Shown here piece by piece: positions 54,479 to 63,985 of a stretch of 64,000 nucleotides of DNA (position 1 is its first letter; every line of letters starts with the position of its first letter). The notes below the pieces were generated by a model. The model saw only the letters and a program-made list of their open reading frames with translations. It made no database searches and was not told the origin of the DNA. Origin of the DNA: Palsa-883 sp963826975 (GTDB lineage Bacteria > Pseudomonadota > Alphaproteobacteria > Acetobacterales > Acetobacteraceae); the NCBI GenBank assembly GCA_963826975.1, contig CAWGZJ010000007.1, positions 310,001-374,000 of the forward strand, read 5' to 3'. The translations under genes were made by a program, and so were the position numbers.

Positions 54479-55314
54479 CAGTCGCGCCCGCGCCAATGGA
54501 TCATCAGGCGATCCGCTGCCCGCAGCAGCGCGGCCAGGCTGACGCCCAGCAGGCCAAGGATGATGATGCCCAGGATGATAAGGTCGTTGCGCAGGAAAGT
54601 GCTCGCGGAAATCACCATCCAGCCCAGCCCGTCAGTCGCCGCCAGCAACTCGGCCGCCACCACGGTGGAGAACGCCGCGGCCAGCGCGATTTGCAGCCCG
54701 GTCATGATCATCGGCGCCGCCGCGGGCAGCACCACACAGCGGAACACCGCGCGACGGGAGGCGCCAAGCGCCTGCGCCGCCTGGATGAGCTGCCGCTTTA
54801 CCCCGCGCACGCCGGCCGCCGAGGCCGAAACGATGATCGGAAACGCGGTGAGGAACAGCAACGTGCCCTTTGACAGATCCCCCGTGCCGAGCCAAAGCAT
54901 CAGCAGGATCATGTACGACAGCGGCGGCAGGGGTCGCGTCGACTGGATGATCCAGTCCAGTGCGGCATTCACCACCCGGTTGGATCCCATCCACAGCCCC
55001 AGTGGCACGCCAACCGCCGTGGCCGCACAGAACCCGCCGAGCAGTCGGCCCAGTGTTGCGGCAATATTCTGCCACAGCGTGGTACCGCGATAGCCCTGGG
55101 TGAGGATCTCGACCAGCGCCGCCCAGACATCGGCGGGCGAGGGCAGCAGGTCGGCCCGGACGATCCCCAGCGCCGCGATCAGCCACCAGCCCGACACCAT
55201 CACCGCCACCGACAGCGTGCTCAGCAGCAGCCCCGACGGAAGCGTGAAGCTGACCGCTCGCCATGGCCGCCGAACGGAAGCGGGCGCGACCGAGGCATCT
55301 GCTTGGCTCACCAT
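54478..55314 (-). CDS. ABC transporter permease (SsuC/TauC-like), first
   Basis: 278 residues from ATG 55314 (an in-frame ATG at 55431 adds an unlikely tail). SVAVMVSGWWLIAALGIVRA, DLLPSPADVWAALVEILTQG, STRPLPPLSYMILLMLWLGT, and the EAA loop GVKRQLIQAAQALGASRRAV. Same fold as the following permease, with which it probably pairs. Starts 139 bp after the M20 peptidase gene ends on the same strand. Confidence 0.92.
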   Translation of the reverse strand: MVSQADASVAPASVRRPWRAVSFTLPSGLLLSTLSVAVMVSGWWLIAALGIVRADLLPSPADVWAALVEILTQGYRGTTLWQNIAATLGRLLGGFCAATAVGVPLGLWMGSNRVVNAALDWIIQSTRPLPPLSYMILLMLWLGTGDLSKGTLLFLTAFPIIVSASAAGVRGVKRQLIQAAQALGASRRAVFRCVVLPAAAPMIMTGLQIALAAAFSTVVAAELLAATDGLGWMVISASTFLRNDLIILGIIILGLLGVSLAALLRAADRLMIHWRGRD

Positions 55315-55452
55315 GGCGTCAGTGCAGCAATGCGCATGCCGAGCCGCCGCCGCTGGTCTTGGAACGCGTCGGCAGGCATTTTCGCGTTGGACTTCTGCAC
55401 CAAGCAAACACTTCATAGATGGTGCTTCCATGCCTGGCGCATAAATCGCAGA

Positions 55453-56661
55453 TCATGATGCGACTCCGGCAACAGCGAGGATCGCAGTCAGCGTCGCGGA
55501 CATGCCGCGCAGGCTCGGATCCTTCTCCACGTCTATCCATTCCTCCAGCGAATGGGCGCGTCCGCCGCTCCCGCCAGAGCCGATCTTGATGGCTGGAATT
55601 CCCAGTGCCATCGGGATGTTGGCGTCGGTGGAGGACGCTACATGGGACGTCTTGAAGCCATGCGCTTCGATAGCGGCCGTGGCATGACGGACGATGTCGC
55701 TGTCGAGCGATGTGCTGCCGGCCGGACGGTCACCAACCAGCGTCGGCTCCACTGTTATGCGCCCCTGGGTGATCGAGCGTGCATGGTTTTCGCCTTCGGC
55801 TGCCTGTTCGATAATGGCGAGGAACCTGGCCTCCAGGCGCGCCAGTTCTTCCGGCGCCGCGGATCGCAGGTCCACCTCGATCCACACCTTGTTCGGGATC
55901 GCGTTGATGGACGTTCCGCCACCGACCACGCTCACGCTGTAGGTAGTCTTGGGTTTGCCAGGAACCTGCACTCGGCCGAGTTCGCACACGGCCTGAGCCA
56001 TGGCGTTCATCGGGCTCACCAATCCGAAGGCCGCGTAGCTGTGCCCACCAGGACCGCGAAACGCCACCCGCCAGCGGCGCGAACCGATACCGCCGGTGGC
56101 GATGTTGGTCATCTCCGGACTGTCCACTGTGAAGAAGGCCTTGATGCGATCTTTGTACTTGCCTTCGTGAAACAGGTGCCGCACGCCGCGCAGGTCGCCC
56201 AGGCCTTCCTCCCCGACGTCTCCTACGAACAGGATATCGCTGGTGGTGCGGATACCAGCCTCGTCCATCGCGCGCATGAAGCCCAGCAGGACGGCGAGGC
56301 TGCGGGTATCATCGCCGATACCGGGAGCGAACAGTTTTGTTCCGTCGCGCCGCACCGTCACGTTTGTGCCTGCCGGGAACACCGTGTCCAGATGGGCCGC
56401 CACCACGACCAGCGGGCCGTTGCCGATGCCGCGCCGCAATCCCATCACGTTGCCGACTGCATCTTTTTCGACGTCGGTGAGCCCGTGGGCGCGCAGCATC
56501 TCGAGATACGCATCGCCGCGCACGTCCTCGCCGAACGGCGGTGAAGCGATTTCGGTCAGGCGTATGATATCGTCGACGATCCGGTCATGATCGCGATCAA
56601 GCACCGCCACGGCATCGCGATATGTGGTGCTGGCCATGATGGCGGCGACGTCCTGGCTCAT
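55453..56661 (-). CDS. M20-family metallopeptidase
   Basis: 402 residues from ATG 56661, preceded by gaagaaggac (ATG 56682 possible). LVVVAAHLDTVFPAG (metal His-x-Asp), FAPGIGDDTRSLAVLLGFMR (bridging Asp), FVGDVGEEGLGDLRGVRHLF (catalytic and metal Glu pair), FRGPGGHSYAAFG (dimerisation domain His), and a final GSGGSGGRAHSLEEWIDVEK (metal His). All five metal-site positions of a PepT-like dipeptidase or deacylase are visible. Cytoplasmic. In an operon with an M81 peptidase and ABC transporter, so it probably hydrolyses the imported substrate. Confidence 0.92.
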   Translation of the reverse strand: MSQDVAAIMASTTYRDAVAVLDRDHDRIVDDIIRLTEIASPPFGEDVRGDAYLEMLRAHGLTDVEKDAVGNVMGLRRGIGNGPLVVVAAHLDTVFPAGTNVTVRRDGTKLFAPGIGDDTRSLAVLLGFMRAMDEAGIRTTSDILFVGDVGEEGLGDLRGVRHLFHEGKYKDRIKAFFTVDSPEMTNIATGGIGSRRWRVAFRGPGGHSYAAFGLVSPMNAMAQAVCELGRVQVPGKPKTTYSVSVVGGGTSINAIPNKVWIEVDLRSAAPEELARLEARFLAIIEQAAEGENHARSITQGRITVEPTLVGDRPAGSTSLDSDIVRHATAAIEAHGFKTSHVASSTDANIPMALGIPAIKIGSGGSGGRAHSLEEWIDVEKDPSLRGMSATLTAILAVAGVAS

Positions 56662-56739
56662 GCGGTGTCCTTCTTCAGGCATGGAGATGCGTGCTGCTTA
56701 CGCGTGCGTTTCGGCGGCAGCCAGCCGGAGGCCCGTGCA

Positions 56740-58239
56740 TCAGACGGCCGGAAACACGGGGTTGCCGTACGGATAGAACGCCTTCAGGTCGACATGCTGG
56801 TAGGGCAATCCGTCCAGCCGGACGGTGCCGAGGAACGGCTGGTCAGGCTCCACCAGCAGGATCGTCCTGGCAAAGCCGCTGTCATCGAACCCGCGGCGGA
56901 AGTGCACGCGGGACTTGAGGGCAAACACGTCGAAGTCGGCCAGATCGATGCCGAGGTCGGTGAACGTCGAAGGCTCCATGATCTGGGCGAGATACGGGCT
57001 AACGATCAGGACGTTGCCGTCACCGAACCCGATATGGAACCACGTGTTACCCTTCACGCGCTGCGGCGCCTGGCTGATCCCCACGATGTGGCCCTGGATC
57101 CGGACCGGCAAACCGGCCGATCCGTCGACCAAGCCACCGACAACGACATCGACCACATCACCAACCTTGGCGCCATTTGCGATCAGGCTGGAGACCACCT
57201 TGGCGTCCGCCACGGTCCCGATCAGCACACGAGACAGGCCCTGCTCGATGACCGCGCGCAACAGCCAGGTGGCATAGCCGGAGCGGTCACTGTGGTCGGC
57301 GAGTACAACCGGCCCTGCGCCGTTTGCGAGCGCCAGCTTTGCCCCTGCCACACCTTCCCCGATCGAATAGATCTTCGCGGTGTTCAACAGCGCCTCGCGC
57401 TGTCGCCAGGCGCTGGCCGCCATGTCGTCAGCCACCGTGCGGGCGAGATCCGGGTTGTTGTTGGTGAGAACCTGGAAGGTCATGCCGACATCGGGCACGT
57501 CCGACCAAGGGAAGCCGAAGAAGAAGTTCACGAACAGGTGAGGCTCGCGCGCCTCCCATGTAAGGGCCTGCTGCACCAGGTTCATCCATGGCGAGGCGCC
57601 GGTCCATTGGAAAACGGTGGGCGAGATGATCGGCACCTTCTGCGTCACGTGGGTCGGCACGTAGTCGCCCCGGATGGCGCGCACCAGGCAGCGGGCCGCG
57701 CGCTCTCCCTGCAGATAGCCGTCGTAATGGGGAAAGTATTTCACCGCGAAGGCCATGTTGGCGTGGCGGAGGAACTCCTCGTCCTCGTTGCCGTGCGGAT
57801 CGAAGGTAGCGGCGATGAACCCTGCGGGACCGATAGCCGCGCGCACCCGCTTTGCCAGCTCCGCCTCCGGCCGCGGCACATCTCGCACGCCAGCAGCACC
57901 ATGGACGCAGAGATAGGCGCCGTCGAACGGGCCCTGTATGTGCAGTTCCTCGACCATCTTGCCGACGAACGTCTCGAACGCCGCCGTGGTGATCCAGCCG
58001 GAGCCGGTGCCGGTGCGTGGCCAAAGCGGCGATTCGATGCCGACGAGCTCCACCGCCTCGAACTCGCGCGCCATCTTCACGAAGCCGCCCATGTAGCCGC
58101 GCGGGTCGCAGGTCAGCAGCGCCTCACCCGCGGCCGGCGAGCCTGGATAGGTGAAGTCCGCCAGGGTGGTGTCGTTCGCCAGGAACGTCACCGTCTCGTG
58201 GGAGAAATGCAGGACGGCGATTCGGATCGGCGGCTTCAT
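56740..58239 (-). CDS. M81-family metallopeptidase (MlrC, microcystinase C-like)
   Basis: 499 residues. MlrC N-terminal domain with RIAVLHFSHETVTFL (H-E-T metal motif), GAYLCVHGAAGV, AATFDPHGNEDEEFLRHAN (Asp and His ligands), VKYFPHYDGYLQGERAA, then the C-terminal domain GPVVLADHSDRSGYATWLLR, IGTVADAKVVSSLIANGAKV. MlrC finishes microcystin breakdown in sphingomonads, but most family members act on other amide or peptide substrates. First gene of the six-gene operon. Microcystin itself is not implied because mlrA and mlrB are not seen. Confidence 0.92.
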   Translation of the reverse strand: MKPPIRIAVLHFSHETVTFLANDTTLADFTYPGSPAAGEALLTCDPRGYMGGFVKMAREFEAVELVGIESPLWPRTGTGSGWITTAAFETFVGKMVEELHIQGPFDGAYLCVHGAAGVRDVPRPEAELAKRVRAAIGPAGFIAATFDPHGNEDEEFLRHANMAFAVKYFPHYDGYLQGERAARCLVRAIRGDYVPTHVTQKVPIISPTVFQWTGASPWMNLVQQALTWEAREPHLFVNFFFGFPWSDVPDVGMTFQVLTNNNPDLARTVADDMAASAWRQREALLNTAKIYSIGEGVAGAKLALANGAGPVVLADHSDRSGYATWLLRAVIEQGLSRVLIGTVADAKVVSSLIANGAKVGDVVDVVVGGLVDGSAGLPVRIQGHIVGISQAPQRVKGNTWFHIGFGDGNVLIVSPYLAQIMEPSTFTDLGIDLADFDVFALKSRVHFRRGFDDSGFARTILLVEPDQPFLGTVRLDGLPYQHVDLKAFYPYGNPVFPAV

Positions 58240-58379
58240 CGGACATGATCCTCACAACGTACGGGGGATAGGATGGGCGGTGCATCCGGCGGTAAGGGCG
58301 CCGCTTCCGATGTATATGTCCGCTTTCAGAAATTGAAGCACTCCAGCTAGACGGCCTACACCAGGGACTTCGGCATCGC

Positions 58380-59312
58380 CTACCGCGCCGCCGCGACGCA
58401 TGCTGCGTTTTGCTGCGCTTCATTGAGATAAGGTCCGAGAACCTGCTCGATCTGGCATGTGGTGAATGGGTGGCGTGATCGCCTGGCTGGTTGGCGGTGC
58501 ACGTTGATCAGCGCGACCTTGCCGCCGCCTAACGGCAGCCGCAGCGTGCCTTGACGAACGGCGCGCACGTAGAGCGGCACACCCTTGAGGATGCCGTGCA
58601 GAACGTCGGCGCCGATCAACGCGACACGGTCGCGGTATTCTGCGGCGAGCAGAGATGTGTGCGAGTGATAGAGGCCGACGGCGACATCCCAACTGCCACC
58701 CGCCTCGCCCCGGTACAGGTCGAGCAAAAGCCGCGCGGCATAGTCTGCGTTGGCGATAGGATCAAGAGCTTCCTCCAAAGTGTTGAAGGCGTCGGGGTGG
58801 TACTGCAGATCGACCTGCATGCAGCCGACATCGACAAAGCGGTGGTGCAGCGCCTGCTGTCGTAACCAGGCGATCGCTGCTGCCTTGCTGTCGAGGAACA
58901 GGCCGTTGCCGTCGGCGTCGATGGTCCAAGGCCACGGGCGTATGTCGGCGAGGGAGGCAATCGGTCTCCCACTCTCCGCCCGTGCAATCGATACCAGCAG
59001 CGCCGGCGGCAGATGATAGCGCCGTTCCGCCTGCTGCAGCGCCACCGCACAGAGGTCGCTTTGTTGTGCGGCCCAGACGGACGCGACGACTTGGTCAGTT
59101 GCTGGCGCGGACGGTGACTCGGCATAGGCGAGCCCGGCGCGGACGACAAACAGCCAGAGCAGGACCGCGGCGGCCGCGATAGGGGCGCCACGCAAAACGG
59201 CATGTCCTGCCACGGGACGAGTGAGATCTGTCACAGGCGCACGAATACGATGGCTGGGAAATTCCGTCCAACCGACGGGTCCAGAAAACCTCTTGGAATC
59301 GGGCCACTCCAA
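58380..59312 (-). CDS. Lytic transglycosylase (SLT-domain protein)
   Basis: Up to 310 residues; a GTG at 59234 before TDLTRPVAGHAVLRGAP would be a better start than the ATG at 59312. A hydrophobic leader (PIAAAAVLLWLFVVRAGLAY) directs export. The domain has YHLPPALLVSIARAESGRP (catalytic Glu in the AxAESG motif), VGCMQVDLQYHPDAF, YAARLLLDLYRGEAGGSWDV and AVGLYHSHT, the order of Slt/VirB1-like muramidases. It cleaves peptidoglycan in the periplasm, usually for secretion or flagellar assembly; no such operon is near. Confidence 0.85.
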   Translation of the reverse strand: MEWPDSKRFSGPVGWTEFPSHRIRAPVTDLTRPVAGHAVLRGAPIAAAAVLLWLFVVRAGLAYAESPSAPATDQVVASVWAAQQSDLCAVALQQAERRYHLPPALLVSIARAESGRPIASLADIRPWPWTIDADGNGLFLDSKAAAIAWLRQQALHHRFVDVGCMQVDLQYHPDAFNTLEEALDPIANADYAARLLLDLYRGEAGGSWDVAVGLYHSHTSLLAAEYRDRVALIGADVLHGILKGVPLYVRAVRQGTLRLPLGGGKVALINVHRQPARRSRHPFTTCQIEQVLGPYLNEAQQNAACVAAAR

Positions 59313-59361
59313 ACCATTGATCGGAACCGGTCTTCATGGCTCCAATTTGTGGGTCCGGAAA

Positions 59362-59547
59362 TCAATTGTTTAATGATCGGACAATTGCAAATCTGAGTAG
59401 CCGGGCCACATCGGCCGCATTCGCGAGCCGCGCCTCGTGCACAGTCTGCGCCGCCACGCCGCCCGAACCTCGAAGGCTAGCCGCGCAGGCGGCCGCAGCG
59501 CCGATGACGACGCGACGCGGAATCCGATAGAGGGTCATGACATCCAT
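59362..59547 (-). CDS. Short exported polypeptide, possibly truncated
   Basis: From ATG 59547 or 59538: MTLYRIPRRVVIGAAAACAA is a plausible twin-Arg-like signal peptide, followed by only ~35 residues (TVHEARLANAADVARLLRFA) ending at 59362. It resembles the N-terminus of a larger periplasmic protein that has been cut off, but no remainder was found. Confidence 0.35.
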   Translation of the reverse strand: MDVMTLYRIPRRVVIGAAAACAASLRGSGGVAAQTVHEARLANAADVARLLRFAIVRSLNN

Positions 59548-60012
59548 CCAACAATTCGAGTGCCTTGCGGGATTCAGGCGTCGCTCCGAACGCCCTCGTC
59601 TTGGCACGTGTAGTCGTAGCGAGCCGGCTACAGCCGAAAACCGACCTTCGGAGCGATTTTGTTTTTCTGCCGGTGAGAATAGAGCGAGCGGGCAATCGTC
59701 GATATCCAGAATGGTACCGGTTGGAAAGTGTAAATTTCGGAGGTTTTTTGCGCGTTTGGGCTGGACCGCATTGAGCACGCTCGCGGCTTGCTTTTGATCA
59801 GCTAGTTCTGCGACCGACGACAGGCGCCAGGCACAGGTGCCGGTCGTTTGATTATCATCACGATAAGGCGGTCACTCTTTCTGCAAGCGCTGACGCGTGA
59901 GCTGTCCCCGATTTCGTAGACATGCAGTTCGGCTGATTGGGCATCTCCGCTGACTGGCCTAACGTCTGCTTCTGGGCCAATCCAATGAGCCCGTAAACGA
60001 CCGTGATGGGCG
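59548..60012. other. Intergenic, nothing recognised
   Basis: About 460 bp between the short exported ORF and the DUF952 gene, both on the minus strand. Open frames here are low-complexity shadows. Confidence 0.35.
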
Positions 60013-60353
60013 CTAAGCGGGCAACTTCACCGCCCCGTCGGGGCTTCGCTCCAGCGGCCCGACCGAGACCACGGCATCGACGGGCAGCACGCCATGGATG
60101 TGGGGAAAAAGCTGCCCGCCGTGGGATGGCTCCCAGCGCAACGCATCGCCGAGCCGCGACAGGTCCACCGCTGCCAGCATGAGGCCGCTCACGCCGCTGA
60201 AGTACCTGTCCAGCGTCGCGACCAGCTGGGAACCAGACGACAAATGGATGTAGCCGTCGGCAATGTCTGCGGGCGATCCCCGGAACAGGCCGTCGCGCAG
60301 CATCTGCTCCGTCTCCGCCGCCAGCTGACCTTGTACGCGAACCGATCCGGCAT
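60013..60353 (-). pseudogene. DUF952-family protein (one frameshift)
   Basis: ATG 60353 gives PDRFAYKV, then a one-base shift near 60325 leads to QLAAETEQMLRDGLFRGSPA, DIADGYIHLSSGSQLVATLD, LMLAAVDLSRLGDALRWEPS, HGGQLFPHIHGVLPVDAVVS and GPLERSPDGAVKLPA. This is the complete DUF952 fold (about 110 residues), function unknown; the family is related to ADP-ribosyl transferase-like folds. Without the missing base the N-terminus (YK-V-W strand) is lost. Divergent from the aldolase gene. Confidence 0.75.
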
Positions 60354-60494
60354 GGCACGTCGTTCACATCCTGTTGGAAAGTGCCTGTGGGCGCAGGCCC
60401 CAGGATGTCCAGGCCACAGCACCAGGCCAGCCAGATTGGCCCGATGCCACCCAGCCTATATACTGAAATCCCCGCAACGCCGAGGAGCACGCCC

Positions 60495-61391
60495 ATGGCC
60501 CCCCAAAGTATGAAAACGCGCATCGCTGAGGCTGGGGGCTTTCTCGCCGCGCTCGATCAGAGCGGCGGGTCCACGCCTGGGGCACTGCGCCTCTACGGTA
60601 TTCCGGAGAGTGCCTATGGCAGTGAGGACGAAATGTTCGCCCTCATGCACGCGATGCGGGTCCGGGTGATCACGGCGCCGTCCTTCACCGGCGACAAGGT
60701 GATCGGCTCGATCCTGTTCGAGCGCACGATGGATGGCGAGGCCCAGGGCAAGCCGGTTCCGTCCTACCTCTGGGAAAACCGTGGCTGCGTGCCGTTCCTC
60801 AAGGTCGATAAGGGGCTGGAGGCGGAAACCGACGGCGTCAGTCTGATGAAGCCGATCCCGGGGCTCGACACGCTGCTTGATCGGGCGGTCAGGCTCAATG
60901 TCTTCGGCACCAAGATGCGCTCAACGATCCACCTGGCGTCCGAAACCGGCATCGCCGCGATCGCCAGGCAACAATTCGAGATCGGCGCCCAAATCGCGAG
61001 GCACGGCCTCGTTCCCATTCTGGAGCCGGAGGTTCTCATCAAGAGCCCCGACAAGCCGAAGGCGGAGGCGCTTCTCAGGGATGCGCTGGCCCGGCATCTT
61101 GATGCGCTGCCGTCGGACCAGCAGGTGATGCTGAAGCTGACGATCCCGGACACGCCGGATCTTTACAAGGACCTGATCGCCGACGACCGGGTGCTGCGCG
61201 TCGTTGCATTGTCGGGCGGCTATACCCGGGCCGATGCTTGCCACCGCCTGGCCCGGAACCACGGCATGATCGCCAGCTTCTCGCGCGCGCTGCTTGAGGA
61301 GCTGCGGGCTTCCATGAGCGACACGGCGTTCAACGCGGCGCTCGCGCAGGCCATCGAGGAGATCTATACGGCATCCACCGTGAAATCGTGA
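60495..61391 (+). CDS. fda: Class I fructose-bisphosphate aldolase
   Basis: 298 residues from ATG 60495 after gaggagc. GGFLAALDQSGGSTPGALRL (class I aldolase start), MDGEAQGKPVPSYLWENRGC, VPFLKVDKGLEAE (Lys of the active site), FGTKMRSTIHLASETGIAAI, LVPILEPEVLIKS, QQVMLKLTIPD (Schiff-base Lys), VVALSGGYTRADACHRLARN. Cleaves fructose-1,6-bisphosphate in the glycolysis/gluconeogenesis route. Length and motif order are those of bacterial class I enzymes. Stands alone. Confidence 0.93.
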   Translation: MAPQSMKTRIAEAGGFLAALDQSGGSTPGALRLYGIPESAYGSEDEMFALMHAMRVRVITAPSFTGDKVIGSILFERTMDGEAQGKPVPSYLWENRGCVPFLKVDKGLEAETDGVSLMKPIPGLDTLLDRAVRLNVFGTKMRSTIHLASETGIAAIARQQFEIGAQIARHGLVPILEPEVLIKSPDKPKAEALLRDALARHLDALPSDQQVMLKLTIPDTPDLYKDLIADDRVLRVVALSGGYTRADACHRLARNHGMIASFSRALLEELRASMSDTAFNAALAQAIEEIYTASTVKS

Positions 61392-61785
61392 CCGGGCGCG
61401 CCCCGCTATGCCGCAAACCGCGTGGCTTGCGCGGCGGCCTGCGCCGCCGACGGGCCTGACTGGCCATGTCCGCGTCGAAGCGGCCTGCGCGCCTGGCGGA
61501 ATAGCCGGAAGGGTGCAGAGCCGTCGGCGCCCACCGGCGCTGAACGTCCGCTAGAGCAAGCCTGAATTCGTGAGTTGCGTGAGCACGGACACAATGGCGC
61601 GTAAATCGGACAGTTGGGGTGCCCTCCGACCCAAGTCGGCCATCAGCAAATCGTTCGGGTGATCCCAGAAGCGGAAGTTCACGGAGGCCCTTCGCCAGCG
61701 GCCTGGCGTCCTAAGCGGTCATCCGGTCGTCCAGTATCACGACACCGACGTGGGCTTCCTCGGCCCGCTGCCTCTTCCTGTCTTC
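61392..61785. other. Intergenic, no gene seen
   Basis: About 390 bp between the aldolase and the convergent CmcJ-type gene. It contains a short GC-rich palindromic stretch (ttgcgcggcggcctgcgccg) near 61428. Open frames in it are antisense to the frameshifted gene end. Confidence 0.4.
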
Positions 61786-63070
61786 CTAGAAGAAGACGAA
61801 GGCCCGGACCACGACGTTCTTGCGGCATCTTGCGTCGGCGGGCGCGGTCGGGTCGATACAGGCAGTATGGAAAGAATAGCGCGAGACGGAGCCGTCGGTC
61901 ACAGAGTCATAGCACTTGAGCATCGAGACCTCGGTGGGCGTCTGCTGGGGAAACCAGTACCACTCGTGGTCGGGACGGTAGGTGAAGCGGGTGGTCTCGC
62001 CGAACTCGGTCGTCGTAGATCCGGTAGTTGGTGATGTACGGCTGGTCGGCGAAGGAGGGCCAGGCGCAGAGCACGAAGGGAAACTGCTCGACTGTTTCCA
62101 TCGGCTTGGCGAGATTGATCGACACGAACCGCCGCGACATCTTCCTGTCCGCCGCTTCCTCCGTGTAGTGCTGCTCGCGCCCGAAGTTCCGCAGGTTCCG
62201 GGTGAGCAGCTCGCGGCAGCGCACGCGGCCGCTGTTGTCGTTCAGGTCATTGTGCACGATGGTGGCGTAACGGGCGTTCACACCCGGGTTCTTGTTGTCC
62301 TGGTCTTCCGTGCGGTCGCCCGCGTAGTCCTTGTCGAAGACGTCGTGGTTGTAGACCAGTGCATCGGTCGCGTCCGGGAAGAACTCAAGCAGGAGCTTCT
62401 CGATCTCGGGGTAGAACACGCGCTCCACCTCCGCCGAATCGTAGAAGTTCGAGCACTTGGACTCGAGGTGCGCCAGCGAGACACCTAGCCGGTCCATGCT
62501 TTCGGGGGCGTCGGGCGACAGGCCCGGGTAGTACTCGCCGATACGCCGCGCGTCGCGCATCAGCTGCGGGAACCAGAGGTCTCGCCGCCGGTTGTCCTCC
62601 TCGTTCTTGCGCAGGATCGCCGCCACGTCGGCGCGCGCCGGGTCCCGCCAGACAGCGTTGGACGGGACGACGGAGTAGGTCGGCCGCTCGTAGACAGTAT
62701 AGGGCAGCGGCACCGCGATGCCGCCTTCCGGGGCCTTGATGGCGTTGTTCTTGCGTATGTAGTCCACGCACTCGTCGTATTTCCGGAACCCGAGGCCCCA
62801 CCTTGTCTTGATCGGGGCCCCCGGCGGCGCGTTGTTGATCATGTCGGTAACGCGCTGGCCCTCGCCCTCGGCGATCTCGGTGAGCGCGTCCTGGATCGCC
62901 GCGGCGGTTCCCGCATCGCCGCCCCGGTCGAACGACATGTAGGACAGGCCGCCATTCGCCGCGATGGGCGGCGGCTGCCCCGCCGTGCGCTGCAGCGGCG
63001 GCACATAGGCCGGCGCAGCTCTCTCCGTGTCCGCCGCAACCTTGTTGTCAATGACACCGAGCTGGCTCAT
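61786..63070 (-). pseudogene. CmcJ/NvfI-family oxidoreductase (one frameshift near the C-terminus)
   Basis: ATG 63070. GGLSYMSFDRG and YVPPLQRT start; central LWFPQLMRDARRIGEYYPGL, KLLLEFFPDATDALVYNHDV, ARYATIVHNDLNDNSGRVRC (HxD and R, iron-site-like), FVSINLAKPMETVEQFPFVL (the INLWRPL-like motif). Near 62009 an extra base shifts the frame; the expected end continues GETTRFTYRPDHEWYWFPQQ and TPTEVSMLKCYDSVTDG to tag 61788-61786. The family contains cephalosporin 7-alpha hydroxylase/methoxylation subunits and fungal NvfI-like 2-oxoglutarate enzymes. As sequenced the last ~80 residues would be wrong. Confidence 0.75.
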
Positions 63071-63094
63071 GGCACACCTCCGATTATCCCGGCC

Positions 63095-63295
63095 TCACCG
63101 TGGCACACAGAGCCTGTGTTTTCCAGACCATGACTTTCCGGTCATCCGGAAGTCGATCGGCGTCGTGCGATGGGTCTTGGCGAGGCTGAAGAACGGATAG
63201 GCCATGAGGTCCTGCGCGCCCCTGGGCGCCAGATCGCCAGGGAGAGCCCGGAAGAGTTCAAGCTGCTCGCACTCGTGGTGGGTGCGATGGCGCAT
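63095..63295 (-). pseudogene. RepA-type replication initiator, N-terminal fragment
   Basis: ATG 63295: ECEQLELFRALPGDLAPRGA, QDLMAYPFFSLAKTHRTTPI, DFRMTG. This is the conserved start of plasmid/ICE replication initiator proteins; after about residue 55 the match stops and the frame ends at 63095 next to the CmcJ gene start. Nineteen bases after the HTH gene end. Confidence 0.6.
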
Positions 63296-63313
63296 GGAAG
63301 TGCGGGCGGAGGA

Positions 63314-63598
63314 TCAGCGGCGCGCCTGGCCGGCGGGGGCCGAGATGTCAGGCCTGTGGCGCTTGGCCGGCAGCACCGTGCTGACCCCAGGGTCGGAGGT
63401 CGACGCCTTGGCACCGGACTCCACCCAGGCCTGTAGGTCCTCGACGCGATAGACGACGCGACCGCCGAGCTTCGAATGGCGCGGCCCGGTCCCGTAGATC
63501 CGGTGCTTCTCGAGGGTGCGAATGGAGAGGCCGACGAAGCGAGCGGCCTCGGGCGAGCGCAGATAGCGCTGAGGCAAGCCGGCGAGATTGGAAGACAT
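63314..63598 (-). CDS. AlpA/excisionase-like HTH protein
   Basis: 94 residues from ATG 63598. PQRYLRSPEAARFVGLSIRT, LEKHRIYGTGPRHSKLGGRV, VYRVEDLQAWVESGAK: MerR/AlpA winged helix with the typical GTGPxxxKLGxRVxY wing. In ICEs and plasmids this gene sits directly upstream of repA, as here. Basic unstructured tail (LPAKRHRPDISAPAGQARR). Confidence 0.82.
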   Translation of the reverse strand: MSSNLAGLPQRYLRSPEAARFVGLSIRTLEKHRIYGTGPRHSKLGGRVVYRVEDLQAWVESGAKASTSDPGVSTVLPAKRHRPDISAPAGQARR

Positions 63599-63736
63599 GG
63601 GGAACCTCCGTGATTTTGTCGAAGGCCGCCGGACGACGGCGGCTGTCAGGGATCACGGTGGCGGAAAAGGTGCGTGCCGGGGGATGGTGATGTCGCGGGG
63701 TGGCGAGATCACCACCCTGGGGTCAAGGCGGTCGCG
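63599..63736. other. Intergenic
   Basis: Upstream region of the HTH gene, likely its promoter. Nothing else recognised. Confidence 0.3.
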
Positions 63737-63985
63737 CTACGGCAGCAGTCGACCCCCTGTGCGACTTTGGCCGTTCCGAGTCCTATGGCCGCTTCGCGTC
63801 CGGCCCGGTCGTCGCAGTCCGATGCTCCTGCTCTCGAAAGCGGACATCGGGCCAGTATGTCTTCTCAATGCCATTGGTGGAAAACAGACATAGGCCTTAT
63901 ACAGCCTTTCGGGGTCCGCAGCTCTGGCCTTTCTCAAGACCTCCCAGTTCTGTGCGTATGTCAGCGCTTCGTCGAATTTGGCCAA
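63737..63985 (-). CDS. Unknown ORF at window edge
   Basis: 82 codons. The first ~40 (DEALTYAQNWEVLRKARAAD, PERLYKAYVCFPPMAL) look protein-like; the second half (SRSIGLRRPGRTRSGHRTRN) is the translation of a dispersed repeat with tgtccgctttcgag. It is probably a gene fragment fused to repeat sequence. Confidence 0.25.
   Translation of the reverse strand: MAKFDEALTYAQNWEVLRKARAADPERLYKAYVCFPPMALRRHTGPMSAFESRSIGLRRPGRTRSGHRTRNGQSRTGGRLLP

Noticed and set aside
56740..58239. Microcystin degradation cluster
   Set aside because: Only an MlrC-family gene is present; the mlrA and mlrB types are absent, and the family is broader than microcystinases.
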